DNA from: Spirochaetaceae bacterium
Lineage (GTDB): Bacteria; Spirochaetota; Spirochaetia; Treponematales; Treponemataceae
Direction: 5' to 3'
Length of the DNA: 64,000 nt
NCBI GenBank assembly: GCA_017614995.1
Contig: JAGAAX010000011.1
Location: 1 to 64,000, forward strand
Shown here piece by piece: positions 8,063-16,955 of the stretch; position 1 is the stretch's first letter, and every line of letters starts with the position of its first letter. A program made the translations under genes and the position numbers. Below the pieces are notes generated by a model. That model ran no database searches and was not told the origin of the DNA. It saw nothing but the letters and a program-made list of their open reading frames with translations.

Positions 8063-10864
8063 TTAATGGAACATTCCCCAGTTTTCGCCGCTTTCAACGC
8101 TGACTTTAAGCGGAACGTTCAGTTTTGCGACGCTTTCCATTTTAGTTTTGAGAAGCGTCTTTACTGTTTCACATTCTTCGAGCGGACATTCCAAAATCAA
8201 TTCGTCATGCACTTGAAGAAGAAGTTTTGCCTTGAGTTTTTGCGCCTCAATTTCGTTCTGCACAGCAATCATAGCCTTTTTTACTATGTCGGCGGCAGAA
8301 CCTTGAATCGGCGTGTTTACAGCCATGCGCTCTGCGGCAGATTTTTCGGTTTTGTTTTTGGCGTTAATTGTGCGTATAAAACGCTTGCGCTTAAAGATTG
8401 TCTCCACATAGCCCGAAGTTTCGCATTTTTCGATAACCGCGCGAATAAAATCTTGAATGCCTGAATATGTCGCAAAGTACGAGTCGATGAACTCTTTTGC
8501 GGTTGTTCTTGAAATGCCAAGCTCGTTTGAGAGCCGGAAGGCACTCATTCCGTACATTACGCCGAAATTGATTGTCTTTGCCGTTCTGCGCTGTTCGGGC
8601 GTTACCTGCTCCGGCGCTACACCGAAAATCAGGCTTGCAGTTGCTTTGTGTACGTCTACGCCCTCGTTAAAAGCTTTCTGCAAGTTTTTGTCGCCAGAAA
8701 GGTGCGCAAGAAGCACAAGCTCAATCTGCGAGTAGTCAGCCGAAACAAGCACTTTGCCCGGCTCGGCGGTAAACGCGCTTCTTATGCGCCTGCCGGCTTC
8801 TTCCCTTACAGGAATGTTCTGCAAATTCGGGTCTTTGCTCGAAAGGCGGCCTGTCGCTGTGCCTGTCTGCATAAAGCTCGTGTGTATACGCCCGTTTTTG
8901 TCTGCAAGCGAGGGCAGCGTATCTACATAAGTTGAAAGCAGTTTTGTAAGACTGCGGTATTCGAGAATTTTCTTCGGCACAGGGTCAAGCTGCGCAAGTT
9001 CCTCTAAAACTGAAGTGTCTGTTGAGTATCCAGTTTTTGTCTTTTTTGCAGCTGGAAGCTTCCGCTCTTCAAATAAGACCTGCTGAAGCTGCTTTGTCGA
9101 AGAAATATTGAAATCGTGTCCTACAATGTCAAAAATTTCAGCCTGTGTTTTGTCTATGTCCTGCACAAGCTCAATGCGGTAATCCGCAAGTTTCTGCGTA
9201 TCAACGTGAATGCCCTCAATTTCCATTTCAGCAAGAATGGGCAGAACCGGCATTTCAACCGACCAGAAAAGCTCGTACAAGTCTGTTTTTTTGAGTTCAG
9301 GCTCAAGTTTCTGCCAGAGCTTCAGCGTCAAATCTGCGTCTTCTGCGGCGTAGGGCAGTGCGTCTTTTAGCGGAACATCGGCAAAAGTCTTGCCTTTTGC
9401 GTTGTCGGCCTTTGAAACCAAAGACTCAAAACTGATTGTCTCCAAGTTCAAAATGGTCTTTGACAGCGATTCAAGCGAAAACGAGCTGTATTCGGGATTA
9501 AGAAGCCACGCCGCAATCATTGTGTCTGCAAAACGGCATTTGGGCTTTTCAAGTCCGTTTGAGCGCAAAACCTGATAGTCGAATTTGCCGTTGTGGGTTA
9601 CAACAGTCATGTTTTGGTCTGAAAAGATTTTGCCAAGCTCTTGAAGTGCGGTCTGCTTTTCGATGTATGGCGGCGCTTCAAATGTGCCTTTTTCTGCGCT
9701 CGTAAACGGAATATAGAAAGACTTTCCGGCTTTGCAGCTTATCGAGAAACCGACCATTTTTGCCTGGTGCGGGTTCAAGCCGTCTGTCTCCAAATCGAAG
9801 GCACAGAGCGAATTCTGCTTGATTTCTTCTATAATAGTGCGAAGTTCTTCGGCAGAATGAACTGAAGTGTAGTCGCCGGTGTTCTGCACCGCCGGTGCTG
9901 AAGCGCCTTCAAACAATGTGCCCTCTGCCTGTGCCGGAGCAGGTTGTGCCGCGTCCGTCTGCGCCGTTATCGCGCCTTTTATAGCTGTTTCGTCTGCTGC
10001 ATAGCTTTTTGCAACGGCATAAGCGCCCGCATGTTCAAGGATTCGTGCCGCGCTTTGATAGTCCGGCGACACAAGCTTAAAATCCTCTATTGAGGCATTG
10101 ACCTGTACGTTGTAGCACAGCTCTACAAGCTTCTGTGAAAAATAAGCCGAATCTCTGCCTTCTATCAGTTTTTTCTGTGTTGCGCCTTTTATGCTGTCAA
10201 TGTTTCCGTAAATTCCGTCAAGAGTTTTATAATCTGCAAGAAGTTTCTGCGCGGTTTTTTCGCCTATGCCTTTTACGCCGGGTATGTTGTCGGCTGTGTC
10301 GCCTATCAGCGAAAGCATGTCGCGCATTTGCTCCGGCTTTACGCCCCATTCTGATTCAACACCCTGCCTGTCGATTAGAACCCAGCCGCCACCTGCTTTG
10401 TCCGGCTTAAGCATGAGTGTTGTGTCCGTTACAAGCTGCATTAGGTCTTTGTCGCCCGAAAGTATGCGGCATGGTCTGCCTGTGCTTTCACATTCAGCGG
10501 CAAGTGTCGCGATAATGTCGTCTGCCTCGTAACCGTCGCAGCGCAAAATAGGAACGCCCAATGCTGTAAGAATTTCTTCGATTATCGGAATCTGTGCGTG
10601 CAAATCTTCCGGCGTTTTCTGCCGCGTTGCCTTGTACTGGTCAAAAAGCTGGTGTCTGAATGTCGGTGTCCTTGAGTCAAGCGCGGCGAGAATGTACTGC
10701 GGTTTATAGTCTTTTAAAATGCGGTGAAAATTCCTGAAAAAGCCGAAAACTGCGGAAATGTTCTGTCCGTCTTTGTTTATGAGCGGCCGGTTTATAAAAG
10801 CATAATATGCCCTGTAAATAAGCCCGTAAGAGTCAAGAATATATAAAGTGTTGTTGTCCGGCAT
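8063..10864 (-). CDS. polA: DNA polymerase I
   Basis: A 933-residue Pol I with all three domains. The N-terminal 5' nuclease has LYILDSYGLIYRAYYAF and YEADDIIATLA. The 3'-5' exonuclease keeps the acidic residues (CAFDLETDGLNP, about residue 350), so proofreading should be active. The polymerase domain has SADYSQIELVLLAHLSGD (motif A), RRTAKTINFGVMYG (motif B) and LQVHDELILECP (motif C). It fills gaps and removes RNA primers. The ATG at 10864 follows TGGAGCTATT. A roughly 40-residue Ala/Pro/Gln-rich linker sits between nuclease and exonuclease domains. It may be co-transcribed with the MglB-like gene downstream. Confidence 0.97.
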   Translation of the reverse strand: MPDNNTLYILDSYGLIYRAYYAFINRPLINKDGQNISAVFGFFRNFHRILKDYKPQYILAALDSRTPTFRHQLFDQYKATRQKTPEDLHAQIPIIEEILTALGVPILRCDGYEADDIIATLAAECESTGRPCRILSGDKDLMQLVTDTTLMLKPDKAGGGWVLIDRQGVESEWGVKPEQMRDMLSLIGDTADNIPGVKGIGEKTAQKLLADYKTLDGIYGNIDSIKGATQKKLIEGRDSAYFSQKLVELCYNVQVNASIEDFKLVSPDYQSAARILEHAGAYAVAKSYAADETAIKGAITAQTDAAQPAPAQAEGTLFEGASAPAVQNTGDYTSVHSAEELRTIIEEIKQNSLCAFDLETDGLNPHQAKMVGFSISCKAGKSFYIPFTSAEKGTFEAPPYIEKQTALQELGKIFSDQNMTVVTHNGKFDYQVLRSNGLEKPKCRFADTMIAAWLLNPEYSSFSLESLSKTILNLETISFESLVSKADNAKGKTFADVPLKDALPYAAEDADLTLKLWQKLEPELKKTDLYELFWSVEMPVLPILAEMEIEGIHVDTQKLADYRIELVQDIDKTQAEIFDIVGHDFNISSTKQLQQVLFEERKLPAAKKTKTGYSTDTSVLEELAQLDPVPKKILEYRSLTKLLSTYVDTLPSLADKNGRIHTSFMQTGTATGRLSSKDPNLQNIPVREEAGRRIRSAFTAEPGKVLVSADYSQIELVLLAHLSGDKNLQKAFNEGVDVHKATASLIFGVAPEQVTPEQRRTAKTINFGVMYGMSAFRLSNELGISRTTAKEFIDSYFATYSGIQDFIRAVIEKCETSGYVETIFKRKRFIRTINAKNKTEKSAAERMAVNTPIQGSAADIVKKAMIAVQNEIEAQKLKAKLLLQVHDELILECPLEECETVKTLLKTKMESVAKLNVPLKVSVESGENWGMFH

Positions 10865-10912
10865 AATAGCTCCAGAATTGCGTTTGCTCTAATCATAACA
10901 GATAAAGTCCGT

Positions 10913-10951
10913 ATTCGCAAATCTGGAATTTTTCCTATGGTTAAGGCGAAT
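10913..10951 (+). repeat. Short stem-loop repeat, copy 4 (partial)
   Basis: attcgc (10913-10918) pairs with gcgaat (10946-10951) around a loop resembling the other copies (aatctggaatttttcctatgg then ttaag). The second hairpin is not recognisable. It sits between polA and hicA. Confidence 0.45.
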
Positions 10952-10992
10952 TTTCATTTGTTTTTAGTACCAATATGTAGTATCATTTATTT

Positions 10993-11256
10993 ATGAATGC
11001 AAAGCAGCGGAAAGTGTATGAGCAGATTTTCAAAAATCCTGTGCAGTCAAATATAGACTGGCAGGAAATAGAAAATCTGCTCAAATCACTTGGTGCAAAA
11101 ATTTCAGAAGGAAATGGCTCTCGTGTCCGCATTGAATTAAACGGCGAACGGGCTGTGTTTCACCGTCCTCATCCAGATCGTGAAACAGACAAAGGAGCTG
11201 TAAAATCAATGCGCAGATTCTTGGAGAATGCAGGAGTAAAAAATGATGACTTATAA
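10993..11256 (+). CDS. hicA: HicA-type toxin (mRNA interferase)
   Basis: An 87-residue protein with the HicA double-stranded-RNA-binding-like pattern: DWQEIENLLKSLGAKISEGNGSRVRIEL then AVFHRPHPDRETDKGAVKSMRRFLENAG. The His in FHRPHP is the expected catalytic residue. HicA proteins cleave mRNA and are neutralised by HicB, encoded next with a 14-nt overlap. The toxin-first gene order is typical of hicAB. No strong ribosome site is visible, consistent with low toxin translation. Confidence 0.85.
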   Translation: MNAKQRKVYEQIFKNPVQSNIDWQEIENLLKSLGAKISEGNGSRVRIELNGERAVFHRPHPDRETDKGAVKSMRRFLENAGVKNDDL

Positions 11257-11578
11257 AGGTTTTATCGGTTCTGTTGAATATGATGACGAAGCTCATGTTT
11301 TTTCTGGTGAAGTTATAAACACGCGGACTGTAATTACTTTTCAAGGTACTACGGTTGATGAAATCGAAAATGCATTTCATGATTCTGTAGATGACTATCT
11401 TGAATGGTGTAAAGAGGACGGTATTGAGCCGGAGAAACCGTATTCAGGCAAATTCAATGTGCGGCTCACACCACTTTTTCATAGTCAGGTTGCAATTGCC
11501 GCCAGAAAAATGAATATGTCTTTAAACAGCTTTGTGGAAAAATCTCTCCATGATGAGATTGCCGCAATGAAGATGTGA
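11243..11578 (+). CDS. hicB: HicB-type antitoxin
   Basis: A 111-residue protein. The partial RNase H-like HicB fold spans residues 1-70 (YKGFIGSVEYDDEAHVFSGEVI, FQGTTVDEIENAFHDSVDDYLEWC) and is followed by a ribbon-helix-helix-like DNA-binding end (KFNVRLTPLFHSQVAIAARKMNMSLNSFVEKSL). It should bind HicA and autoregulate the operon. It overlaps hicA by 14 nt and ends at a strong terminator (11608-11636). Confidence 0.88.
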   Translation: MMTYKGFIGSVEYDDEAHVFSGEVINTRTVITFQGTTVDEIENAFHDSVDDYLEWCKEDGIEPEKPYSGKFNVRLTPLFHSQVAIAARKMNMSLNSFVEKSLHDEIAAMKM

Positions 11579-11607
11579 TTGTGGTTCTAATTCTGCTTGT
11601 GGTTATA

Positions 11608-11636
11608 AAAAAACCGGTGGCTGATGCACCGGTTTT
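11608..11636. terminator. Bidirectional terminator between hicB and the flgN-like gene
   Basis: Perfect 10-bp stem aaaaccggtg/caccggtttt with a 6-7 nt loop, and A/T runs on both sides. It can end hicAB on the plus strand and the flagellar chaperone transcript on the minus strand. Confidence 0.85.
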
Positions 11637-11640
11637 GCTA

Positions 11641-12117
11641 TTATTGCTGAATATCAACGTAGCTTGCAGTGTGAAGCTCTCCTGCATAGATGCTCTTGCG
11701 GTTTTTGTACGGGTTCTTGAATTTGGCAATTTGATTGCGGATATGAACAATATTGTTTTTCAGCAGATTGCGGTTGCGCTCGTTCTGGGCAAGCACCTGT
11801 GTCTGAAGCTTGTACAAATCAGTTTTAAGCTGCGGAATTTCAGTCTCTCCATGCGGATAGACTGAACGGTACAAATCTTCCATTGGCTTTATAACGCGCT
11901 GAAGATTGTTTATGTTCGATACAATCTGTTCTTCAATTTCTGCCTGAGTAGAAATAGCATTTACATTGTCAGATTTTATGCTTACTTCCTGTTTTTCAAG
12001 CACAAGAAGATATTCCTGAAATTTGGACCGCTGCTGTTCAAGCAAGTGACGTAGACGCTTCAAAATTGCAACACGTTCATCAATTTCTGTCTGTGTAAGA
12101 GTCAAAGTCTCCGTCAT
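11641..12117 (-). CDS. FlgN-like flagellar export chaperone
   Basis: A 158-residue, mostly helical, charged protein with long coiled-coil potential (ILKRLRHLLEQQRSKFQEYL, QAEIEEQIVSNINNLQRVI) and a C-terminal segment NPYKNRKSIYAGE. The size, helical profile and location just after fliS suggest the FlgN family, which escorts hook-associated proteins to the export gate. The match is by pattern and context rather than a diagnostic motif. It ends at the terminator shared with hicAB; the gap from fliS is 71 bp. Confidence 0.6.
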   Translation of the reverse strand: MTETLTLTQTEIDERVAILKRLRHLLEQQRSKFQEYLLVLEKQEVSIKSDNVNAISTQAEIEEQIVSNINNLQRVIKPMEDLYRSVYPHGETEIPQLKTDLYKLQTQVLAQNERNRNLLKNNIVHIRNQIAKFKNPYKNRKSIYAGELHTASYVDIQQ

Positions 12118-12188
12118 GAATAACCCCTTAAGGTTTGATTAAAATCAAAAAAATGCGCATTTTAATTGCATGCGCTGCAAATAACCGA

Positions 12189-12632
12189 TTAACCCGAAAT
12201 ATTTATTCCTGTATGCTGTACCGGGTGATTTTCAACAGGAACAGAATTTACAATTGCGGTTGCCCATGAATCACGTAGCTGGCTCATCATGCTGCGTACA
12301 AACGTAATTTTTTCGGGCTTTGTGCCGACGTTGGCTTCCAATAATTCCTGATTAAAGAACATATAAAGATTAAGAAGATTCTGGGCAATTTCGCCGCCTG
12401 CTTCCATGTCAAGAGAAACCATCAGTTCTGTGATAATTTCCTGTGCTTTAATGATGTTGCGGCTGAATTTTTCGATGTCTTTTGGTGCAATTTTTGTATC
12501 GGTACCAAATTTTTCTAAGGCTAAATTTAGCTGTCGTACACATTCATCATAAAGCATAATGATAAGTTTGCCCTGGCTTGCTGTTTTTACACTTGCTTCT
12601 TTATATGCACTATAAGCTTGGTTATATCCCAC
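12189..12632 (-). CDS. fliS: Flagellin export chaperone FliS
   Basis: A typical FliS of about 147 residues: YNQAYSAYKEASVKTASQGKLIIMLYDECVRQL, then ISTELMV-like TELMVSLDMEAGGEIAQNLLNLYMF. It binds the flagellin C-terminus to prevent premature polymerisation. The GTG at 12632 is preferred because GGGGGAATC lies just upstream; the open frame extends to a TTG at 12665 without a ribosome site. An FlgN-like gene follows. Confidence 0.92.
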   Translation of the reverse strand: MGYNQAYSAYKEASVKTASQGKLIIMLYDECVRQLNLALEKFGTDTKIAPKDIEKFSRNIIKAQEIITELMVSLDMEAGGEIAQNLLNLYMFFNQELLEANVGTKPEKITFVRSMMSQLRDSWATAIVNSVPVENHPVQHTGINISG

Positions 12633-12931
12633 CGATTCCCCCTGTATTTGACAAACAGAATACAATACACTCTAATTCGTTTAAATATCGGCGTTGAAAA
12701 AAGCAACTTTAACAAAAAAGTGAATTTTTTTTGGAAAAATATGTAAATTTTCAGTTTTTTCGGTAATAAAGGGCTGTAAAGGACAGAACCGCCGTTTTGC
12801 GCCATGTAATGACAGCAATTTTTGTTACTTTTTAAGAAGTTTTCTATAGCCTAATGTCGTTTATTTTCGTATATTTAATGTAGCTGCTGAATATATGCTT
12901 TAATGATATGGCTTTCAATATGGGGTAAATA
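12633..12931. other. Divergent AT-rich intergenic region fliS/ftsH
   Basis: About 300 bp between divergently transcribed fliS and ftsH. It is AT-rich with several T-runs and presumably carries both promoters, but no consensus -35/-10 pair is convincing, so flagellar or alternative sigma factors cannot be excluded. No ORF or RNA is recognisable. Confidence 0.5.
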
Positions 12932-14962
12932 ATGAGCGAAAACAAAAAAGATGACAAGAAAAATGAAAATGACCCATACGATTTTTTCAAATTGTCAAAC
13001 GAGCCTTCAAATAACGGCGATAAAAAGCCAAAATGGTCTTTGTGGGTTCTTGTTGCTGTTGGTATCGCAGTAATTCTGCTTGTAAATATGATGGGTATGT
13101 CCAGAGCGGACACGACAATTCCTTTTTCTGAGTTTAAGAAACTTATTGAAAACGGAACAATTGTCCGCGTTGATTTAGGACAAAACTATTTTATAGGTTA
13201 TAGTTCTCAGCAAAACGCAGCTTCTCAATATTCATCTGAAAATGCATTTTCTGCTTTGCTCCGCAGTGCAAATATGACACCTGAATATAAGACAGTTGCA
13301 ATCTACACAGAAGATTTCCTCAAGTTTCTTGATGAAAAGAAGGTAACTTATAAGGCTGTTGCAAAACAGAACAATTATATTCTTGAGATTATTCTTAACT
13401 GGGTTGTTCCGTTCGGGCTGCTTTTCTTAGTATGGCGTATGCTCTTTAAAAAGATGGGCGGCGGTTACGGCGGCGGCATGGGGCTTTTCTCTGCCGGACA
13501 GAGCCGCAACAGCGCTGTAGAAGAGGGCAAGGTTACCACCCGCTTTAAAGACGTTGCCGGCGTTGATGAGGCAAAAGAAGAGCTTGTTGAAGTTGTAGAC
13601 TTTTTGAAATCACCAAAGAAATATACAGACATCGGCGGAAAGATTCCGAAAGGCGTGCTTTTGGTCGGGCCTCCGGGAACAGGTAAAACGCTTCTTGCGC
13701 GCGCCGTAGCCGGAGAAGCCGGTGTGCCGTTCTTTAGAATCAGCGGTTCAGACTTTGTAGAGATGTTTGTCGGTGTTGGTGCAAGCCGCGTCCGCGACCT
13801 TTTCAGACAGGCACGCGAAAAAGCGCCGTGTATCATTTTTATTGATGAGCTTGACGCCATTGGAAAGAGCCGCGTAAACGGCTTTGGCGGCGGCAATGAC
13901 GAGCGCGAGCAGACATTGAACCAGCTTCTTGTTGAAATGGACGGCTTTGACAACGAGAAAGGACTGATTATTCTTGCCGCTACAAACCGCGCAGATGTTC
14001 TTGACTCTGCTTTGCTCCGTCCTGGACGTTTTGACCGTCAGGTTCCAGTTGAATGCCCTGATGTAAAAGGCCGCGAAGAAATTCTTAAGATTCATGCAAA
14101 GAATGTCAAAATCGACGATGACGTTGATTTTAATTCAATTGCTCATGGAACTGTCGGCTTTGCCGGTGCAGACCTTGCAAACGTTGTAAACGAAGCCGCT
14201 CTGCTCGCCGTCCGTAACGGCAGAAAGAAAGTATCTATGGTAGATTTTAACGATGCCATAGACAAAGTAAGCATGGGCTTAAAAAAGAAGAACAAGCGCG
14301 AGAACGAAAAAGAGCACAAGCTTATTGCGTTTCACGAGACAGGTCATGCGCTCATTGCGGCGTTTACGCCAGATTTTCCGCCGGTCAACAAGATTACGGT
14401 TGTTCCGCGCTCACATGGAATCGGCGGCTTTACGCAGTACCGCGAGCAGGAAGAGCACAACTGCCTTACAAAGCGCGATATGCTCAATGAGGTTGACAGC
14501 TGTCTTGGCGGCCGCGCTGCTGAAGAGATTATGCTCGGCGAAGTTTCGACTGGTGCTTCAAACGATATTGCCCGCGCCACAGACATTATAAAGCGCATGA
14601 TTACCGACTACGGTATGAGCGACAAGTTCAAGAACATTACGCTTGGCAAAGGCGTGCTTGGCAACCGCGGCGGCGAGCCGACAATTGTGCGCGAATTCAG
14701 CGAAGAAACGCAGAAGTTCATTGACGAAGAAATGGCGCGTATAATGGAAGAACGCTATCAGCATGTTCTTTCTGTTTTGCGCGAACATAAGCAGCTTCTT
14801 GAATATATTGCGAACCGTCTTATTGAAATTGAAACAATGGACGGCAAGGAGTTTGCAGATATTATAAAGGCAGAAGCTGATTTGTCACAGAAAGTTATCG
14901 CGCAGAGTGCAGAAGCCTCTGCTGAAGAAAAAACAGAGCAGACAGAGAATCCTGTAATCTGA
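12932..14962 (+). CDS. ftsH: ATP-dependent zinc metalloprotease FtsH
   Basis: A 676-residue membrane-bound AAA+ protease. The N-terminus is charged, with transmembrane segments near residues 35-53 ([19 protein letters not shown]) and 150-170 flanking a periplasmic domain. The AAA module has Walker A GPPGTGKT (about residue 247), Walker [13 protein letters not shown], and the second region of homology [20 protein letters not shown]. The zinc site HETGH is near residue 467. It degrades misassembled membrane proteins and regulators. The C-terminus is a short Glu-rich tail. It stands alone and ends at a hairpin terminator. Confidence 0.97.
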   Translation: MSENKKDDKKNENDPYDFFKLSNEPSNNGDKKPKWSLWVLVAVGIAVILLVNMMGMSRADTTIPFSEFKKLIENGTIVRVDLGQNYFIGYSSQQNAASQYSSENAFSALLRSANMTPEYKTVAIYTEDFLKFLDEKKVTYKAVAKQNNYILEIILNWVVPFGLLFLVWRMLFKKMGGGYGGGMGLFSAGQSRNSAVEEGKVTTRFKDVAGVDEAKEELVEVVDFLKSPKKYTDIGGKIPKGVLLVGPPGTGKTLLARAVAGEAGVPFFRISGSDFVEMFVGVGASRVRDLFRQAREKAPCIIFIDELDAIGKSRVNGFGGGNDEREQTLNQLLVEMDGFDNEKGLIILAATNRADVLDSALLRPGRFDRQVPVECPDVKGREEILKIHAKNVKIDDDVDFNSIAHGTVGFAGADLANVVNEAALLAVRNGRKKVSMVDFNDAIDKVSMGLKKKNKRENEKEHKLIAFHETGHALIAAFTPDFPPVNKITVVPRSHGIGGFTQYREQEEHNCLTKRDMLNEVDSCLGGRAAEEIMLGEVSTGASNDIARATDIIKRMITDYGMSDKFKNITLGKGVLGNRGGEPTIVREFSEETQKFIDEEMARIMEERYQHVLSVLREHKQLLEYIANRLIEIETMDGKEFADIIKAEADLSQKVIAQSAEASAEEKTEQTENPVI

Positions 14963-14991
14963 ACTCTTCCTTTAATTTGAAAATAAAATAG

Positions 14992-15027
14992 AACCCGGAA
15001 CTGTGAAATGCAGTCCGGGTTTTTTAT
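14992..15027 (+). terminator. Rho-independent terminator of ftsH
   Basis: Arms aacccggaactg and cagtccgggtt around a 7-nt loop, followed by six T residues. It lies 30 nt after the ftsH stop. Confidence 0.88.
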
Positions 15028-15058
15028 TCGTGCGGAAGTATGTTGATTTTGCACCTTG

Positions 15059-15781
15059 TCAGAAAGAAGCTATAGTACGCTTCTTTTTGACTACAAAATA
15101 ATCTGGATATTGAAGCTTAAGATAGTGAATGTCATCGATGACCCTTGTAAGGTGCCTGTCGATTACTTCAAGCGATTTCGTTTCGTCTTTGGCTTCTATT
15201 GCATCTGTCAGTTCAGTGTGGTCATTAACCAGCCTGTCCATGTCCATGCGTTCAATATTGAGGTTGCGTACTCTGTCAAAATGAACGCGGAGCCGCTTTA
15301 AGAAATTATGAACCGATTCTTTCTGGCAGAATCTGAACAACAGCTTATGGAAGGTGTTGTCAATTTCAAGAAGCTGGGCTGCGTCATTGCTTTCTATGCA
15401 CATTCTCTGCTGCTCGATGTTATTGCGGAGTTCAACAATATCATAGTCTGTGCGTGTCTGTGAAAGCTGCTGCACAATGCAGCGCTCTATAGCCCAGCGT
15501 GCAAAGCGGGCTTCTTCTACTAAGTCCAAGTCTATGTGGGACACTCTTGTGCCGCGCTGAGGCATTATTTTCAATAAACCCGATTTTGAAAGGTCAAAAA
15601 AGGCTTCACGCACAGGTGTCCGGCTAAGTTCAAGCTGTTCACTGATGATAGATTCACTTACAAGCTGACCCGGTTTTAGGTGGAGGTTGACAATGTTATA
15701 AGACAAACAGCGGATTGCATAATCGCGTGTTGATTCATACCGTTCACGTTCAAGAACAACCAAATTTGTTTCTGCTTCCAT
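15059..15781 (-). CDS. GntR-family (FCD subclass) transcriptional regulator
   Basis: A 240-residue regulator. The winged HTH spans about residues 20-80 (SYNIVNLHLKPGQLVSESI, QLELSRTPVREAFFDLSKSG, IMPQRGTRVSHI). An all-helical FCD ligand domain follows, with metal-binding-type histidines (NTFHKLLFRFC, DRHLTRVIDDIH). It lies 101 bp downstream of uxuA in the same direction and is the likely hexuronate-responsive repressor of uxuBA, analogous to UxuR/ExuR. Two TAGTRTACTA-like palindromes in the uxuB promoter are candidate targets. Confidence 0.85.
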   Translation of the reverse strand: MEAETNLVVLERERYESTRDYAIRCLSYNIVNLHLKPGQLVSESIISEQLELSRTPVREAFFDLSKSGLLKIMPQRGTRVSHIDLDLVEEARFARWAIERCIVQQLSQTRTDYDIVELRNNIEQQRMCIESNDAAQLLEIDNTFHKLLFRFCQKESVHNFLKRLRVHFDRVRNLNIERMDMDRLVNDHTELTDAIEAKDETKSLEVIDRHLTRVIDDIHYLKLQYPDYFVVKKKRTIASF

Positions 15782-15882
15782 TATTGCTCCAATTTATCAG
15801 CTGGTGGTGAAGTGCCGGTTAATAACTGATGTATAACCGGCATTTTCCGCTGTTTCCTATAAAATGAATTATTCAGTACTTT

Positions 15883-16944
15883 TTAACTTTTTTCAATGGC
15901 TTCCCAAAGACCGTTTAGATAAGCCGCACCGAGCGCCCTGTCGTAAAGACCGTAACCCGGCATTGAGACTTCTCCCCAGATTGTGCGTCCGTGGTCAGGT
16001 CTTATAATTCCGTCAAAGCCGGTGTCATGCAGAGTCTTCATTATAGCATACATATCGAATGAGCCGTCTGCCGAAAGGTGTGCGGCTTCTTCAAATTTTC
16101 CCGGTGCTTCGTGATAAAGGTTTCTGACATGGGCAAAGTGTATGCGTCCTTTTGCTGCGCGGATTATTCCGCATAAGTCGTTTTTCGGGTTTGTGCCGAG
16201 CGAGCCTGTGCAGAAGGTGAGTCCGTTGTGCTTGTTGTCAACAGCCTTGAGCATTTTCACAATCTGTTCTTCGTTTGTAATTATGCGCGGAAGGTTGAAC
16301 ACAGGCCATGCCGGGTCGTCCGGGTGAATTGCCATGTTGATGTCGTATTTGTCACAGACCGGCATAATTGCCTTCAAAAAGTAAACGAGGTTGTCAAAGA
16401 GCTTTTCTTTTGTTACAGGCTTGTATGCTTCAAAAAGCTCTTTTATGTGAGCCATACGTTCAGGCTCCCAGCCTGGAAGAACAAAACCGTTTGAATTTGC
16501 ATCAAGAGAGGCAAACATTTTTTCGGGATTAATTTTGTCTATAACAGACTGGTCGTAGGCAAGAACAGTTGAGCCGTCTTTGCGTGGTTTTGCAAGATCG
16601 CTCCGCGTCCAGTCGAAAACCGGCATAAAGTTGTAGCAGACCATGTGGATGTCTGCTTTGCCGAGAACTTCGAGCGTCTTAATGTAGTTTTCTATATACT
16701 TGTCGCGTGAAGCAGCGCCTGTCTTTATGTCATCGTGAATGTTTACGCTTTCAATTCCGGCGATTTTCAAGCCTGCCTGCTCAACTTCTGTTTTGAGGGC
16801 ATTGACTTCTTCTTGAGCCCATGCTTCTCCGGGTTTGCTTCCGTAAAGTGTTGTGATTACACCATTAACTCCGGGAATCTGGCGGATCTGTTCGAGTGTA
16901 ATTGAATCATATTTGCTGCCGAACCATCTGAATGTCATTTCCAT
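15883..16944 (-). CDS. uxuA: Mannonate dehydratase
   Basis: Dehydrates D-mannonate to 2-keto-3-deoxygluconate. The 353-residue protein has the classic N-terminus MTFRWFGSKYDSITLEQIRQIPGV, the central motifs MAIHPDDPAWPVF and LTFCTGSLG, and C-terminal FDGIIRPDHGR, with the metal-binding Cys/His/Asp residues retained. Length matches the UxuA family. The ATG at 16944 follows GGAGAAACGCAA; an internal ATG two codons on is also possible. It lies 11 bp after uxuB, so the two form an operon. Confidence 0.95.
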   Translation of the reverse strand: MEMTFRWFGSKYDSITLEQIRQIPGVNGVITTLYGSKPGEAWAQEEVNALKTEVEQAGLKIAGIESVNIHDDIKTGAASRDKYIENYIKTLEVLGKADIHMVCYNFMPVFDWTRSDLAKPRKDGSTVLAYDQSVIDKINPEKMFASLDANSNGFVLPGWEPERMAHIKELFEAYKPVTKEKLFDNLVYFLKAIMPVCDKYDINMAIHPDDPAWPVFNLPRIITNEEQIVKMLKAVDNKHNGLTFCTGSLGTNPKNDLCGIIRAAKGRIHFAHVRNLYHEAPGKFEEAAHLSADGSFDMYAIMKTLHDTGFDGIIRPDHGRTIWGEVSMPGYGLYDRALGAAYLNGLWEAIEKS

Positions 16945-16955
16945 TTGCGTTTCTC